Assembly (NCBI RefSeq): GCF_022549215.1
Contig: NZ_JAKZFC010000008.1
Location: forward strand, 1 to 64,000
DNA length: 64,000 nucleotides
Direction of reading: 5' to 3'
DNA from: Solibacillus palustris
GTDB lineage: Bacteria; Bacillota; Bacilli; Bacillales_A; Planococcaceae
The notes under the pieces are model-generated. The model ran no database searches. It saw only the letters and a list, made by a program, of their open reading frames with translations, and was not told where the DNA came from. The translations under genes and the position numbers were made by a program. This document shows positions 22,020 through 30,789 of this stretch, piece by piece; within the stretch, counting starts at the first letter, position 1; each line of letters opens with the position of its first letter.

Positions 22020-22910
22020 TTGGAAGAAGAACTAACAATAGACATTGCAACGACAGATATTAAAGGTCTTGCACGCTATACAACTAAGCTTTGGGACTAT
22101 GTTACAAGCCAAGCATTCTGGGATATGATTTTAGAAGTGACCATAAAAATTGCAGCAATTTTGGTTATTTCATATTTAGTCGTGCTCATTGGAAAAAAAG
22201 TAATTGCGCGTGTTTTTATGATTCGTGTTCGAAATAATGAGCGTCGCCAAGTGACCATTGTAAAATTATTGCAAAGTGTATTAAGTTATTTAGTATACTT
22301 CTCAATGATTATGGGGATTTTATCCGCATTAAATATTCAAATTGCAGGGTTAATTGCAGGGGCCGGAATTGCATCGGTTGCCATTGCATTTGGTGCGCAA
22401 AACTTAGTGAAGGATATCATCACCGGATTCTTTATCATTTTAGAAGATCAATTTAGTGTAGGTGATTATGTAAGAATTGGTGCAGCAGAAGGTACGGTTA
22501 TAGAAATTGGTTTACGTACGACAAAATTAAAAGGCACCAATGGAGAGCAATTTATTTTGCCAAATGGAAGCATTGCGGAAGTTATTAACTATTCTATTAA
22601 TAACTCAAAAGCGATGATTGATATGCAAGTAGCGCTCGATGCTAATATTGAAAAAGTACAAATAATTATTCAAGATTATTTAGATACATTACCTTCGCAA
22701 CATGAGGAACTTGTGAGTGCGCCACTATTTTTAGGCGTTACGAATACGACAAGTACGGAAGCGACAATTCGAATTACGGTGGAGACATTACCATTACAGC
22801 AGTTCGCGATCTCCCGTGTTATTCGTAAAGATGTCATTGATATTTTAACGCGTAACGGTATTCCATTAGCTGTGCCGAAAATGATGTTTTATGATAAGGG
22901 GGGAGAATAA
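22020..22910 (+). CDS. Small-conductance mechanosensitive channel (MscS)
   Basis: MscS-type channel that releases solutes under hypo-osmotic stress. The 296-residue product has three membrane segments (near 37-60, 80-103 and 105-130). The pore helix region is GLIAGAGIASVAIAFGAQNLVKD, and the beta domain begins FSVGDYVRIG. The TTG start follows AGAGGTG. It is followed after 3 bases by the DUF951 gene and then ychF, a grouping common in Firmicutes. Confidence 0.93.
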   Translation: MEEELTIDIATTDIKGLARYTTKLWDYVTSQAFWDMILEVTIKIAAILVISYLVVLIGKKVIARVFMIRVRNNERRQVTIVKLLQSVLSYLVYFSMIMGILSALNIQIAGLIAGAGIASVAIAFGAQNLVKDIITGFFIILEDQFSVGDYVRIGAAEGTVIEIGLRTTKLKGTNGEQFILPNGSIAEVINYSINNSKAMIDMQVALDANIEKVQIIIQDYLDTLPSQHEELVSAPLFLGVTNTTSTEATIRITVETLPLQQFAISRVIRKDVIDILTRNGIPLAVPKMMFYDKGGE

Positions 22911-22913
22911 CGG

Positions 22914-23114
22914 ATGGAAGCAAAACAATATGAGCTAAACGATGTTGTGGAAATGAAAAAGCAGCATCCATGTGGAACAAACGCTTGGAAAATTATTCGT
23001 CTTGGGGCAGATATTCGTATTAAATGCGAGGGCTGTGGTCATAGTGTGATGATCGCACGTCGAGAATTCGAAAAGAAAATGAAAAAGGTGTTAATTAAGT
23101 CGAGTGAGGCTTAA
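22914..23114 (+). CDS. DUF951 small protein (YyzM-like)
   Basis: 66-residue DUF951 protein, beginning with YELNDVVEMKKQHPCGTNAWKIIRLGADIRIKCEGCGHSVMI. The HPCG and CEGCG motifs suggest a small zinc-ribbon or OB-like fold. The function of this family is not established. It lies between mscS and ychF and is probably cotranscribed with both. Confidence 0.92.
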   Translation: MEAKQYELNDVVEMKKQHPCGTNAWKIIRLGADIRIKCEGCGHSVMIARREFEKKMKKVLIKSSEA

Positions 23115-23208
23115 AAGCAAATTAGACTTTTAACGTTGGAATCAATATAATAGACAAGGTTATAGAATTTTAGAAAAAATGTACTGAACATAGAAAGGTT
23201 GTGTCCAA

Positions 23209-24309
23209 ATGGCATTAACAGCAGGTATCGTTGGTTTACCGAATGTAGGGAAATCGACGTTATTCAACGCAATTACAAAAGCAGGTGCTCTTGCGGCTAA
23301 CTATCCGTTCGCAACAATCGAACCAAACGTAGGTAGCGTAACAGTTCCAGACGAGCGTTTAGACAAATTAACAGAATTAGTAACACCAAAGAAAACTGTT
23401 CCAACAACATTCGAATTTACAGATATCGCGGGTATCGTAAAAGGTGCTTCTACAGGTGAAGGGTTAGGAAACAAATTTTTAGCACATATCCGTGAAGTAG
23501 ATGCAATTTGCCAAGTTGTTCGTTGCTTCGAAGACGAAAACATTACACATGTTGCAGGTACAGTTAACCCAATCGACGACATCGAAGTTATTAACTTAGA
23601 GTTAATTTTAGCGGATATGGAATCAGTGGAAAAACGTATCCAACGTGTTGCAAAAATGGCGAAGCAAAAAGATAAAGAAGCCATGGTAGAAGAACCAATT
23701 CTTCAAAAATTAAAAGAAGTGTTAGAGGCTGAAAAACCTGCTCGTGCAGCGGAACTTTCTGATGACGAGAAAAAGGTAATTAAAGGCTTACACTTACTAA
23801 CGATTAAACCAATGCTTTACGTAGCAAATGTTTCAGAAGATGAGGTAGCAGATCCAACTGATAACAAGTACTTACAAATGGTACAAGAGTACGCTACAGC
23901 TGAAGGCGCTCAAGTCATTACTATTTGTGCAAAAATCGAAGAAGAAATCTCTGAATTAGAAGATGAAGAGAAAAAAGAATTTTTAGCGGAATTAGGAATT
24001 GCTGAATCTGGCTTAGATCAATTAATTAAAGCTTCTTATAGCTTATTAGGTTTAGCTACTTACTTCACAGCTGGTGTACAAGAGGTTCGTGCTTGGACAT
24101 TCCGTAAAGGTATGAAAGCGCCACAATGTGCAGGAATTATCCACACGGATTTCGAGCGCGGCTTTATTCGTGCAGAAACTGTTGCCTTCACGGATTTAGT
24201 AGAGTTCGGTTCAAAGCCAGCTGCTAAAGAAGCGGGTCGTGTACGTGCTGAAGGTAAAGAATACGTCGTTCAAGATGGCGACGTAATGGAGTTCTTATTT
24301 AACGTATAA
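23209..24309 (+). CDS. ychF: Redox-regulated ATPase YchF
   Basis: Obg-family P-loop NTPase of 366 residues that prefers ATP and associates with ribosomes. It has G1 GLPNVGKST at residue 8, the DIAGIVKGAS switch II, a NVSE motif in place of NKxD, a coiled-coil insert, and a C-terminal TGS domain (TFRKGMKAPQCAGIIHTDFERGFIRAE). AGAAAGGTTG precedes the ATG. It is complete. Confidence 0.97.
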   Translation: MALTAGIVGLPNVGKSTLFNAITKAGALAANYPFATIEPNVGSVTVPDERLDKLTELVTPKKTVPTTFEFTDIAGIVKGASTGEGLGNKFLAHIREVDAICQVVRCFEDENITHVAGTVNPIDDIEVINLELILADMESVEKRIQRVAKMAKQKDKEAMVEEPILQKLKEVLEAEKPARAAELSDDEKKVIKGLHLLTIKPMLYVANVSEDEVADPTDNKYLQMVQEYATAEGAQVITICAKIEEEISELEDEEKKEFLAELGIAESGLDQLIKASYSLLGLATYFTAGVQEVRAWTFRKGMKAPQCAGIIHTDFERGFIRAETVAFTDLVEFGSKPAAKEAGRVRAEGKEYVVQDGDVMEFLFNV

Positions 24310-24322
24310 AATTAATGCGAGG

Positions 24323-24358
24323 GAAATGTCCGAAAAGGTGTACCTTTTTGGACATTTC
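24323..24358. terminator. Hairpin after ychF
   Basis: Stem GAAATGTCC / GGACATTTC with further AAAAGGT / ACCTTTT pairing. No strong T run follows, so the terminator role is uncertain. Confidence 0.6.
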
Positions 24359-24435
24359 ATTAATTATGTATTATTTATCTGCTTAAGGCGGTGCTCCTTT
24401 GGTGGTCAGAATAAACTCACATTAACTTCAGGAAC

Positions 24436-24482
24436 AAAGGGTCTATCCGGAAAGTGATTTCTGGACAGACCCTTTGCTTTTT
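24436..24482. terminator. Terminator of the dispersed repeat family
   Basis: 18-bp stem AAAGGGTCTATCCGGAAA / TTTCTGGACAGACCCTTT with a 4-base loop, then CTTTTTTAATT on the plus strand. The companion motif GTGGTCAGAATAAA lies at 24402-24415. It sits between converging ychF and the propeller gene. Confidence 0.8.
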
Positions 24483-24485
24483 TAA

Positions 24486-27278
24486 TTATTCTCCATCTTC
24501 AGGATTCGGTTGGTTGCCTTTGCCTGGCTTGTTTGGTTGATTACCTTTTCCAGGTTTATCAGGCTGATTGCCCTTTCCAGGCCTATTTGGTTGATTGCCT
24601 TTCCCAGGTTTTGTTGGTGTTGTCGGTTCTACCACTTTTTCACGTTCAAACGTTAGTTGAGCATCATCAAAGTAAGCACCGTTTGTTGTGAAGTAATTAG
24701 ACGAACCAACAAAAATACGTGCGTATTTAGCATCTTCCGGAGCCGTTACGATGGCTTGGACCGTTTGCCATTCTTTATGACCACCACGTACATGAATGAT
24801 GTTTTCGCCATCTTTATCTGTTCCTACTTGTACGCCATTTTCGTTGAAGTAGCGTAAGAAGAAGCTAACGCTGCCATCCTCTAAAAATAGCTTTGAAGAG
24901 GCTGTATAAGTTTGACCTGCATCAATTGGAATCAAATTAGATTGAGCAAAAACCGTTTCATTTTGAGCGCTATCTACAATTTTTAGGCTTGTTAAACCAT
25001 CTTGTGCACGTAATGTACTTAATTCAAATTTTACATTAGCTGAAAAAGTACCAAATAATGAAGACCAACCTGGAATTTTGTCCTCAATTAATGGTTCTTC
25101 AAAGCTAGCATTTTCAATTGCTACATGAACCGTTTCCATTTCTGGTTCCTCTGGTGTAATCACTTCGCCGCCATCAATGATAGGAACCATATAAAGATGG
25201 GTAGCAGTTGCATCAATATAGAAAATATTTTCATTTCCTGCTGAATCTTGTCCTAATACCATAAAATCAATTTCTGGACCATTCGAAATAAGAGATACAA
25301 AATCAAGCGTCTCTGGATCTACAACAGATAACTTTCCAGCAACATCTGTATATAATAATCCATCTTGTCCAAATTCAATATGAACAGGGCGCCACATGCC
25401 GCGATTTTTGATTTCTGGATATAAATTTTTGTATTTAACAACTGCAAGATTTTCCGGAGTTAGTGCAAAAATAATGCCATCTACTGCACCCCATAATAAA
25501 TTATCGGGACCAAATGTTAATCCACTAATCATTGGAGGTGCATCAAGTTCAGGAATAGCTAATTCGGATTCTTGTACAACACGTTCAGATGCAACATCCC
25601 AAATAAACAACTTCGCTTCTGTCGCAGTTGGATTGATGTCTAAACCACCGCGAATTGTTGTAGAACCATAAATTTTTCCATTACGCATCGCTAAACCAAC
25701 GATACTTTGATCTTTTACTAAATTTGTATAAGTTGAGCGAGTATTGGATACCGTATCATAAATAGTTAAAGAGCCGCCTAATTTTTGATAATTCGGAATC
25801 GTACCAATTAAAAGCTTGTTATCTTCAAACTCCATAACATATGGACGGTCTTGGTTATAGTCCTTTTTTAGCTCAAATAATGTTTCACTAGTTAAAGTGT
25901 CTGTATTCATTTTTTGAATAACTGCCCCAGGGTAAATTCCAAAATACAGGTCCTTATTATTTCCTGCTACAATTCCTTCAGCCTGACCTTGACTGTACGT
26001 AACAAATTGATTTGTTTTTGTATTGAATCTCGATCCTTTTGGGCCTCCTGGATATGTCGTCATATACAAGTTTCCATCTGGACCTTTTCCTAAATTGTGT
26101 AATTTTAATGGGGATGCAACCATTGTTCCTGGGAGTAATTTTGTTGTGCCTGTTTCCAAATTGGCAATGAAGATTTGACCTAATCTAGACATCGTTACAA
26201 CGGAAGCCCCAGGTAAATCAGGTGTACCGAATTCTAAAACTGCGCCACCGCGTAAACCTGCTGCATAGCTAATTCCAGTACGACGAGTTTCAAGAGTTGT
26301 CATATTGACTTCTACTATTTCTCGATTATGGATTACGTAAATTTTATCATCTTTATTAGGTAACTGAATAAATCCAAAACTTCCAATATCATTTGTTGAG
26401 CCATCATATAACTTTGCAAGTTTAAAATTTTCTATCCACTGTTGTGTGTGTAAATCATAAAATAAGATTGCGCCTTCTTTTCCTTCGTCAAAGCGTGTTA
26501 CTAAATAATGACCAGCGATACTCATATCATAAGCAAAATTAATTTCATCGACAGGCTTCCCAATAAGAGCTGGTACACGTTTTGTAATATCTTCTTTTTC
26601 AAAAGTTGTTGTACTGATGCGATAAACTTTCCCTGATACACCTAAACCTGCGTATAAATAGCCATCATAATATTCTAAAGACCGAATATAACTGCTATTA
26701 CCTTGATCAATTTTTCCTAAATCAACAAATTGATTGGTTGTAATATCATATTTGAAAATGCGTCCATCATTTTCTGCATATGAACCAACATAGAGATTTC
26801 CAGCCTCATCAGTCGTGCTACTCCAAAGCTGGTGTGCAGAGTTTGGTGCACCTAGTTTGGTTACTTGTTTTGTTTGAGGCGAATAGCGCCAAACTTCACC
26901 AACATTTGTATTTGTAAGTGCGGCAATATATACCGTACCATCTTTTGAAATAGAGTGACTCCATACTTGGGAAACCCCACTTAATTGTTGTGAAAATAAT
27001 AGTTCATTGGTTTTGACATCGACGATATTGAAAATACCGCCATTTGCTGTTGCGTATACGACATCAATGCCATCTTCTTGACCAAAAACGGCATTGATTA
27101 AAACAACTTCAGATGCGCCAATGCCTAAATTAACAGGCTCCTTAAATCCACGATTTTTTAATTGCGCCATAACATTTTCATCATTTGCCTGCGTTGAATT
27201 GCTAGAAATCAAGGTAAAAGTAAAAACAACAGTAAAGACCATTAGAACTTTTGTTATCTTACTAATAAATTGAATCAA
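24486..27278 (-). CDS. Secreted beta-propeller protein with repeat tail
   Basis: I do not recognise a named family. The 930-residue product has a signal peptide (about residues 1-31, ending SNSTQA). About 650 residues of repeated four-strand blades of the beta-propeller type follow (recurrent YVGSYAENDGRIFKYD and YDGYLYAGLGVSGKVYRI-like strands). Next is a beta-sandwich resembling a carbohydrate-binding module (IENASFEEPLIEDKIPGW... near 725-875). The last 41 residues hold four 9-residue repeats, KPGKGNQPN and variants. There is no LPXTG or S-layer domain, so the basic Gly/Pro/Lys tail may bind the wall. The TTG start follows AAAAGGGGG. It is transcribed against replication between core genes ychF and rpsF, and is likely accessory. 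Confidence 0.82.
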   Translation of the reverse strand: MIQFISKITKVLMVFTVVFTFTLISSNSTQANDENVMAQLKNRGFKEPVNLGIGASEVVLINAVFGQEDGIDVVYATANGGIFNIVDVKTNELLFSQQLSGVSQVWSHSISKDGTVYIAALTNTNVGEVWRYSPQTKQVTKLGAPNSAHQLWSSTTDEAGNLYVGSYAENDGRIFKYDITTNQFVDLGKIDQGNSSYIRSLEYYDGYLYAGLGVSGKVYRISTTTFEKEDITKRVPALIGKPVDEINFAYDMSIAGHYLVTRFDEGKEGAILFYDLHTQQWIENFKLAKLYDGSTNDIGSFGFIQLPNKDDKIYVIHNREIVEVNMTTLETRRTGISYAAGLRGGAVLEFGTPDLPGASVVTMSRLGQIFIANLETGTTKLLPGTMVASPLKLHNLGKGPDGNLYMTTYPGGPKGSRFNTKTNQFVTYSQGQAEGIVAGNNKDLYFGIYPGAVIQKMNTDTLTSETLFELKKDYNQDRPYVMEFEDNKLLIGTIPNYQKLGGSLTIYDTVSNTRSTYTNLVKDQSIVGLAMRNGKIYGSTTIRGGLDINPTATEAKLFIWDVASERVVQESELAIPELDAPPMISGLTFGPDNLLWGAVDGIIFALTPENLAVVKYKNLYPEIKNRGMWRPVHIEFGQDGLLYTDVAGKLSVVDPETLDFVSLISNGPEIDFMVLGQDSAGNENIFYIDATATHLYMVPIIDGGEVITPEEPEMETVHVAIENASFEEPLIEDKIPGWSSLFGTFSANVKFELSTLRAQDGLTSLKIVDSAQNETVFAQSNLIPIDAGQTYTASSKLFLEDGSVSFFLRYFNENGVQVGTDKDGENIIHVRGGHKEWQTVQAIVTAPEDAKYARIFVGSSNYFTTNGAYFDDAQLTFEREKVVEPTTPTKPGKGNQPNRPGKGNQPDKPGKGNQPNKPGKGNQPNPEDGE

Positions 27279-27690
27279 TAGAAAATACCCCCTTTTACTT
27301 GTGATAAAGTCATTTTATCTAAAAGTTCAGTCAACTGTGGTCTTATTAATGTCTTTAAATAGACTAAGTAAATAATTGATTAAATAGTACTGGATAAGGA
27401 GGCGATTCGTAGGGGGAAATGGGAGACAGCTAATAAATCAAAACTAGATATTTTTGCGAGTAGTATAGGTAAAAAGTGTATAACGAAAGTAAAATAATAA
27501 AGTTATTATTGAAAAACGTAAAATAGCGTTTAAGAAAGTGTATTTATCTAGCATTAACGGGCAGTAAAACAACCATCTTAAAGTTTAAGAAAATCGAGAG
27601 GTGTATGTGGGAGATTAACTACTCATAAAAGCCTGATTGGTGAAGGCTACAATCAATGAGAGATGTAGAAAACCTCCACTAATTGAAGGT
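27279..27690. other. Intergenic region without a supported gene
   Basis: Between the propeller gene and the DUF3267 gene. AAACCT / AGGTTT at about 27669-27692 could be a weak terminator for the latter. I see no reading frame or recognisable RNA in the rest. Confidence 0.5.
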
Positions 27691-28230
27691 TTACTTTTTA
27701 TAAACATATAGCTTCGGTTCTTTTGGATCGTCTTCTACAATTGCATTATTTGGAAATTTGCGCAATTCCTTATACATATAAAAATCACCTATAGCGCCAG
27801 CCATCAGCATTGCACCAAGAATGACGATTAAAAAGTTATCAAGCGATAGCCCCACGATGGTAGGTATAACACCAGTGGTCCAAAAGGGTAGTAATAATGC
27901 TTTTTTCATCGCAGCGTTTGAAAGAGGCTTATTTGTTGTTGCATACGCTACGCCCAGTTTTAAATTGACGCCATAATCAAGCTCTTTGTAGGATGCACAG
28001 CCAAAGATCATAAAACCGATTAAATGAAACACTTCATGTAAAATAATGAGTACAATATAGGCGAGAATCAAATAGAGAAAATCAAACAATGAAAAATTAG
28101 CAGTAAATCGTTGATGAATGAGTGAATTTAGTAGAACAGTAAAAATAATTAAAACAATTGTCCATATAATATTGTCACGTGCAATTGTTTGCATATTTAA
28201 TTCAATAATAATTGGCTGTTTAGTGTTCAT
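27691..28230 (-). CDS. DUF3267 putative membrane metalloprotease
   Basis: 179-residue protein with four likely membrane segments and the zinc-protease motif HEVFH (HExxH) at about residues 65-69, within IVLIILHEVFHLIGFMIFG. This arrangement is typical of DUF3267 proteins, which resemble intramembrane or site-2-type peptidases. Substrates are unknown. GGAGGTG precedes the ATG. It is transcribed towards the propeller gene and away from rpsF. Confidence 0.85.
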   Translation of the reverse strand: MNTKQPIIIELNMQTIARDNIIWTIVLIIFTVLLNSLIHQRFTANFSLFDFLYLILAYIVLIILHEVFHLIGFMIFGCASYKELDYGVNLKLGVAYATTNKPLSNAAMKKALLLPFWTTGVIPTIVGLSLDNFLIVILGAMLMAGAIGDFYMYKELRKFPNNAIVEDDPKEPKLYVYKK

Positions 28231-28292
28231 AAAGCACCTCCGTTATCAATGATTATAACAAAAATTGAATAAAGATTAAGAGGCGTATCTGG

Positions 28293-28321
28293 TTGCGCCT
28301 AAATTGTAATTGTGATACAAT
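28293..28321 (+). promoter_or_regulatory. Promoter of the rpsF operon
   Basis: -35 TTGCGC (28293-28298), 17-base spacer with an upstream TG near the -10, and -10 TACAAT (28316-28321). Confidence 0.6.
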
Positions 28322-28334
28322 TCATTGATGTGAG

Positions 28335-28392
28335 TAATAGAAGTTACTTACTCCTTGCTCCCTGCTAGACAGGAGAGCCCAAGTCCATAAGG
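28335..28392 (+). promoter_or_regulatory. Candidate S6:S18 ribosomal leader
   Basis: The rpsF 5' leader contains a stem GCTCCCTG (28357-28364) / CAGG-A-GAGC (28370-28378) with a five-base loop and a one-base bulge, immediately before the Shine-Dalgarno site. The Firmicute rpsF leader is known to fold and bind the S6:S18 complex for feedback. The match is by position and general shape. Confidence 0.5.
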
Positions 28393-28406
28393 AGGTGCAA
28401 ACACAA

Positions 28407-28697
28407 ATGAGAAAGTACGAATTAATGTACATCATCCGTCCAAACATTGAAGATGAGGCGAAAAAAGCTTTAACAGCTCGTTTCGAAGAGATCTTAACTT
28501 CAAATGGTGCAGAGATCGTTGAAGCAAAAGATTGGGGCAAAAAACGCTTAGCTTACGAAATCAACGACTTCCGCGAAGGTTTCTACCAAATCGTGAAAGT
28601 TAACGCTGGTACAGAAGCTATCAACGAATACACTCGTTTAGCGAACATCAGCGAAGACATCATCCGTCACATCGCAGTACGCGAAGGAGACAAATAA
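28407..28697 (+). CDS. rpsF: 30S ribosomal protein bS6
   Basis: Small-subunit protein that pairs with bS18. The 96-residue product starts [17 protein letters not shown] 12 bases upstream would add four residues, but GGAGGTG is placed for the ATG at 28407. The family features [12 protein letters not shown] and GFYQIVKV are present. First gene of rpsF-ssb-rpsR. Confidence 0.98.
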   Translation: MRKYELMYIIRPNIEDEAKKALTARFEEILTSNGAEIVEAKDWGKKRLAYEINDFREGFYQIVKVNAGTEAINEYTRLANISEDIIRHIAVREGDK

Positions 28698-28734
28698 TTT
28701 TTAAACAAAATGCTGTAAAAAGGAGGGTGCATTG

Positions 28735-29295
28735 ATGATTAACCGTGTTGTATTAGTTGGAAGACTAACAAAGGATCCAGAGCTTCGTTACACACCGAGT
28801 GGAGTTCCAATGGCGCGTTTTACAATTGCTGTAAACCGTACTTTTTCGGGCCAATCGGGTGAACGCGAAGCAGATTTCATAGGTTGTATTGCCTGGAGAA
28901 AACAAGCTGAAAACTTAGCGAACTTCATGCGAAAAGGAAGTTTAGTTGGTGTGGAAGGCCGTATTCAAACGGGTAGCTATGAAGGACAAGATGGTAAGCG
29001 TGTATACACAACAGATGTCGTTGCAGATGCTGTGCAGTTCTTAGAGCCGCGCGGAGGAGCAGGTACATCACAAGGTATGCAAGGTAACCAACAAAATGGC
29101 GGTGGGCAGAATTATGGTGGACAACCATCATACAATCAGCCAAACCAACAATTTGGAGGAGCTCAACCACAAGATTCTTATGGTTCTTATCAACAACCAC
29201 CTCAAAATCAGCAAAATTATACACGTGTAGATGAAGATCCATTTGCAAATAGTAAAGGACCGATTGAGGTTTCTGAAGACGATTTACCGTTCTAA
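28735..29295 (+). CDS. ssb: Single-stranded DNA-binding protein
   Basis: Tetrameric SSB that coats single-stranded DNA at forks. The 186-residue product has an OB fold ([23 protein letters not shown] ... [16 protein letters not shown]), a Gln/Asn/Gly-rich flexible linker, and the acidic C-terminal hook SEDDLPF that recruits partner proteins. ATG at 28735 chosen over the TTG three bases upstream because of AGGAGG spacing. It lies in the conserved rpsF-ssb-rpsR operon. Confidence 0.98.
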   Translation: MINRVVLVGRLTKDPELRYTPSGVPMARFTIAVNRTFSGQSGEREADFIGCIAWRKQAENLANFMRKGSLVGVEGRIQTGSYEGQDGKRVYTTDVVADAVQFLEPRGGAGTSQGMQGNQQNGGGQNYGGQPSYNQPNQQFGGAQPQDSYGSYQQPPQNQQNYTRVDEDPFANSKGPIEVSEDDLPF

Positions 29296-29342
29296 GAACT
29301 GCAACATCTACAAATTTAAAAATTAAAAGGAGGAACACGATA

Positions 29343-29579
29343 ATGGCACCACGTCGCGGAGGCCGCAAACGCCGTAAAGTTTGCTACTTCACTTCAAACA
29401 ACATTACGCACATCGACTACAAAGATGTAGATCTTTTAAAGAAATTCATCTCTGAGCGCGGTAAAATTTTACCACGTCGCGTAACAGGTACTTCTGCTAA
29501 ATACCAACGTAAACTTACATCTGCAATCAAAGTTTCACGTATTATGGCATTATTACCATTCGTTGCTGAAGACAAATAA
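29343..29579 (+). CDS. rpsR: 30S ribosomal protein bS18
   Basis: 78-residue basic small-subunit protein, with [37 protein letters not shown] typical of bS18. AAAGGAGG precedes the ATG. It is the last gene of the rpsF operon, followed by a strong terminator. A hydrophilic [12 protein letters not shown] leader resembles Bacillus homologues. Confidence 0.98.
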   Translation: MAPRRGGRKRRKVCYFTSNNITHIDYKDVDLLKKFISERGKILPRRVTGTSAKYQRKLTSAIKVSRIMALLPFVAEDK

Positions 29580-29610
29580 GTCTCATTTGGTTATTAGGTA
29601 ACCATTATAA

Positions 29611-29648
29611 AACCACCCAATCTAATTTTAGATGTGGGTGGTTTTTTG
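29611..29648 (+). terminator. rpsF-ssb-rpsR terminator
   Basis: AAACCACCCA / TGTGGGTGGTTTT stem and T run. Confidence 0.88.
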
Positions 29649-29726
29649 TCTTTCAATTTTATGTATTGTGTGTGGCGTTAGTTTGTTTGAACATGTAAAA
29701 ATGGTACAATAGAATGGTGAGAAAAG

Positions 29727-29756
29727 TTGAAAGGGTCGATTAATTATTTATATTAT
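29727..29756 (+). promoter_or_regulatory. Candidate promoter of the DUF2232-gdpP operon
   Basis: -35 TTGAAA (29727-29732), 18-base spacer, -10 TATTAT (29751-29756), 72 bases upstream of the first gene. Confidence 0.5.
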
Positions 29757-29828
29757 TCGGCATTGGAAAGACATATACGCATTTGTGATTTAGAAAGTCT
29801 TTCGAACTCTAGATAAGGAAGGTTCTCC

Positions 29829-30776
29829 ATGCAAAATAATCAATCAAGGAAGTTAGCACACGGTGCGATGATGATTGCACTGTTTACAGTGTTAATGGCC
29901 ATCGTTTTTTATGTGCCTATAGTGAGTTTACTTGCAGCAGTAGTAGCACCACTACCAATTATTTGGTATAGTGCACACTATGACCGAAAATCATCGGTAT
30001 TTGTTGCTATTGCAGCCGTAATCGTTACTTTTTTTATTGGTGGATTGTTCCTAATGCCCGCTTCTTTAATCTTTGCAGCAGCAGGTATGACAATTGGTGA
30101 TGCCATTTATAATAAAAAAAGCAAAGTATTTATGTTTTTATCTACAAGCGTTATTTTAATCCTGACATTTGCGGTTCAATATGTAATTGCAGTTCGTTTA
30201 TTTGCCGTTGACTTTATTAGAGAGTCACTGGATTTAATGAAAACGACGTATTTAGAGTCAATTAAAATGACAGAGCAAATTACAGGTCAAGCAATGCCTA
30301 AGGAAACAATGGATAATTTAAAGAATATGTTAGATATGTTAGAAACCGTGATACCGGCTGCGATTACGCTTTCGATGCTGTTATTTGCACTGTTACTTAT
30401 TTCGGTGAACTTACCGATTTTAAAACGTTTGAAAGTTAATGTACCAGAATTTGCTGAGTTTAGTAAATTACGCTTACCAAGATCGATTCTTTGGTATTAC
30501 TTTATTGTATTAGCAATTAATTTATTTGTCCGCCCTGAGGTTGATTCAATATTAGGTGTTGTAATGCTAAATGTTTCAATGATTTTATGGGTACTACTAA
30601 CAATACAGGGAATCTCGTTTATTCATTATGTGCTTAATTGTTATAAGCAACCGAAGTTTTTAAAGGTTATTAGTACGTTAATGGCTATTCCGTTTTATTC
30701 ATTTGTAATTCTAATTGGTATTATTGATTTAGGGTTTAATGCTCGAGAATTTATTGTACAAAAGAGTCAAAAATGA
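29829..30776 (+). CDS. yybS: DUF2232 membrane protein (YybS-like)
   Basis: 315-residue integral membrane protein with about eight hydrophobic segments; the first ~110 residues (ALFTVLMAIVFYVPIVSLL ... PASLIFAAAGMTIGDAIYNK) and the C-terminal half match DUF2232/YybS. The function is not established. Conservation next to gdpP and rplI is known in Bacillales. AAGGAAGG precedes the ATG. The gdpP start lies 13 bases past its stop. Confidence 0.9.
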   Translation: MQNNQSRKLAHGAMMIALFTVLMAIVFYVPIVSLLAAVVAPLPIIWYSAHYDRKSSVFVAIAAVIVTFFIGGLFLMPASLIFAAAGMTIGDAIYNKKSKVFMFLSTSVILILTFAVQYVIAVRLFAVDFIRESLDLMKTTYLESIKMTEQITGQAMPKETMDNLKNMLDMLETVIPAAITLSMLLFALLLISVNLPILKRLKVNVPEFAEFSKLRLPRSILWYYFIVLAINLFVRPEVDSILGVVMLNVSMILWVLLTIQGISFIHYVLNCYKQPKFLKVISTLMAIPFYSFVILIGIIDLGFNAREFIVQKSQK

Positions 30777-30789
30777 GGAGCTGATTGAA

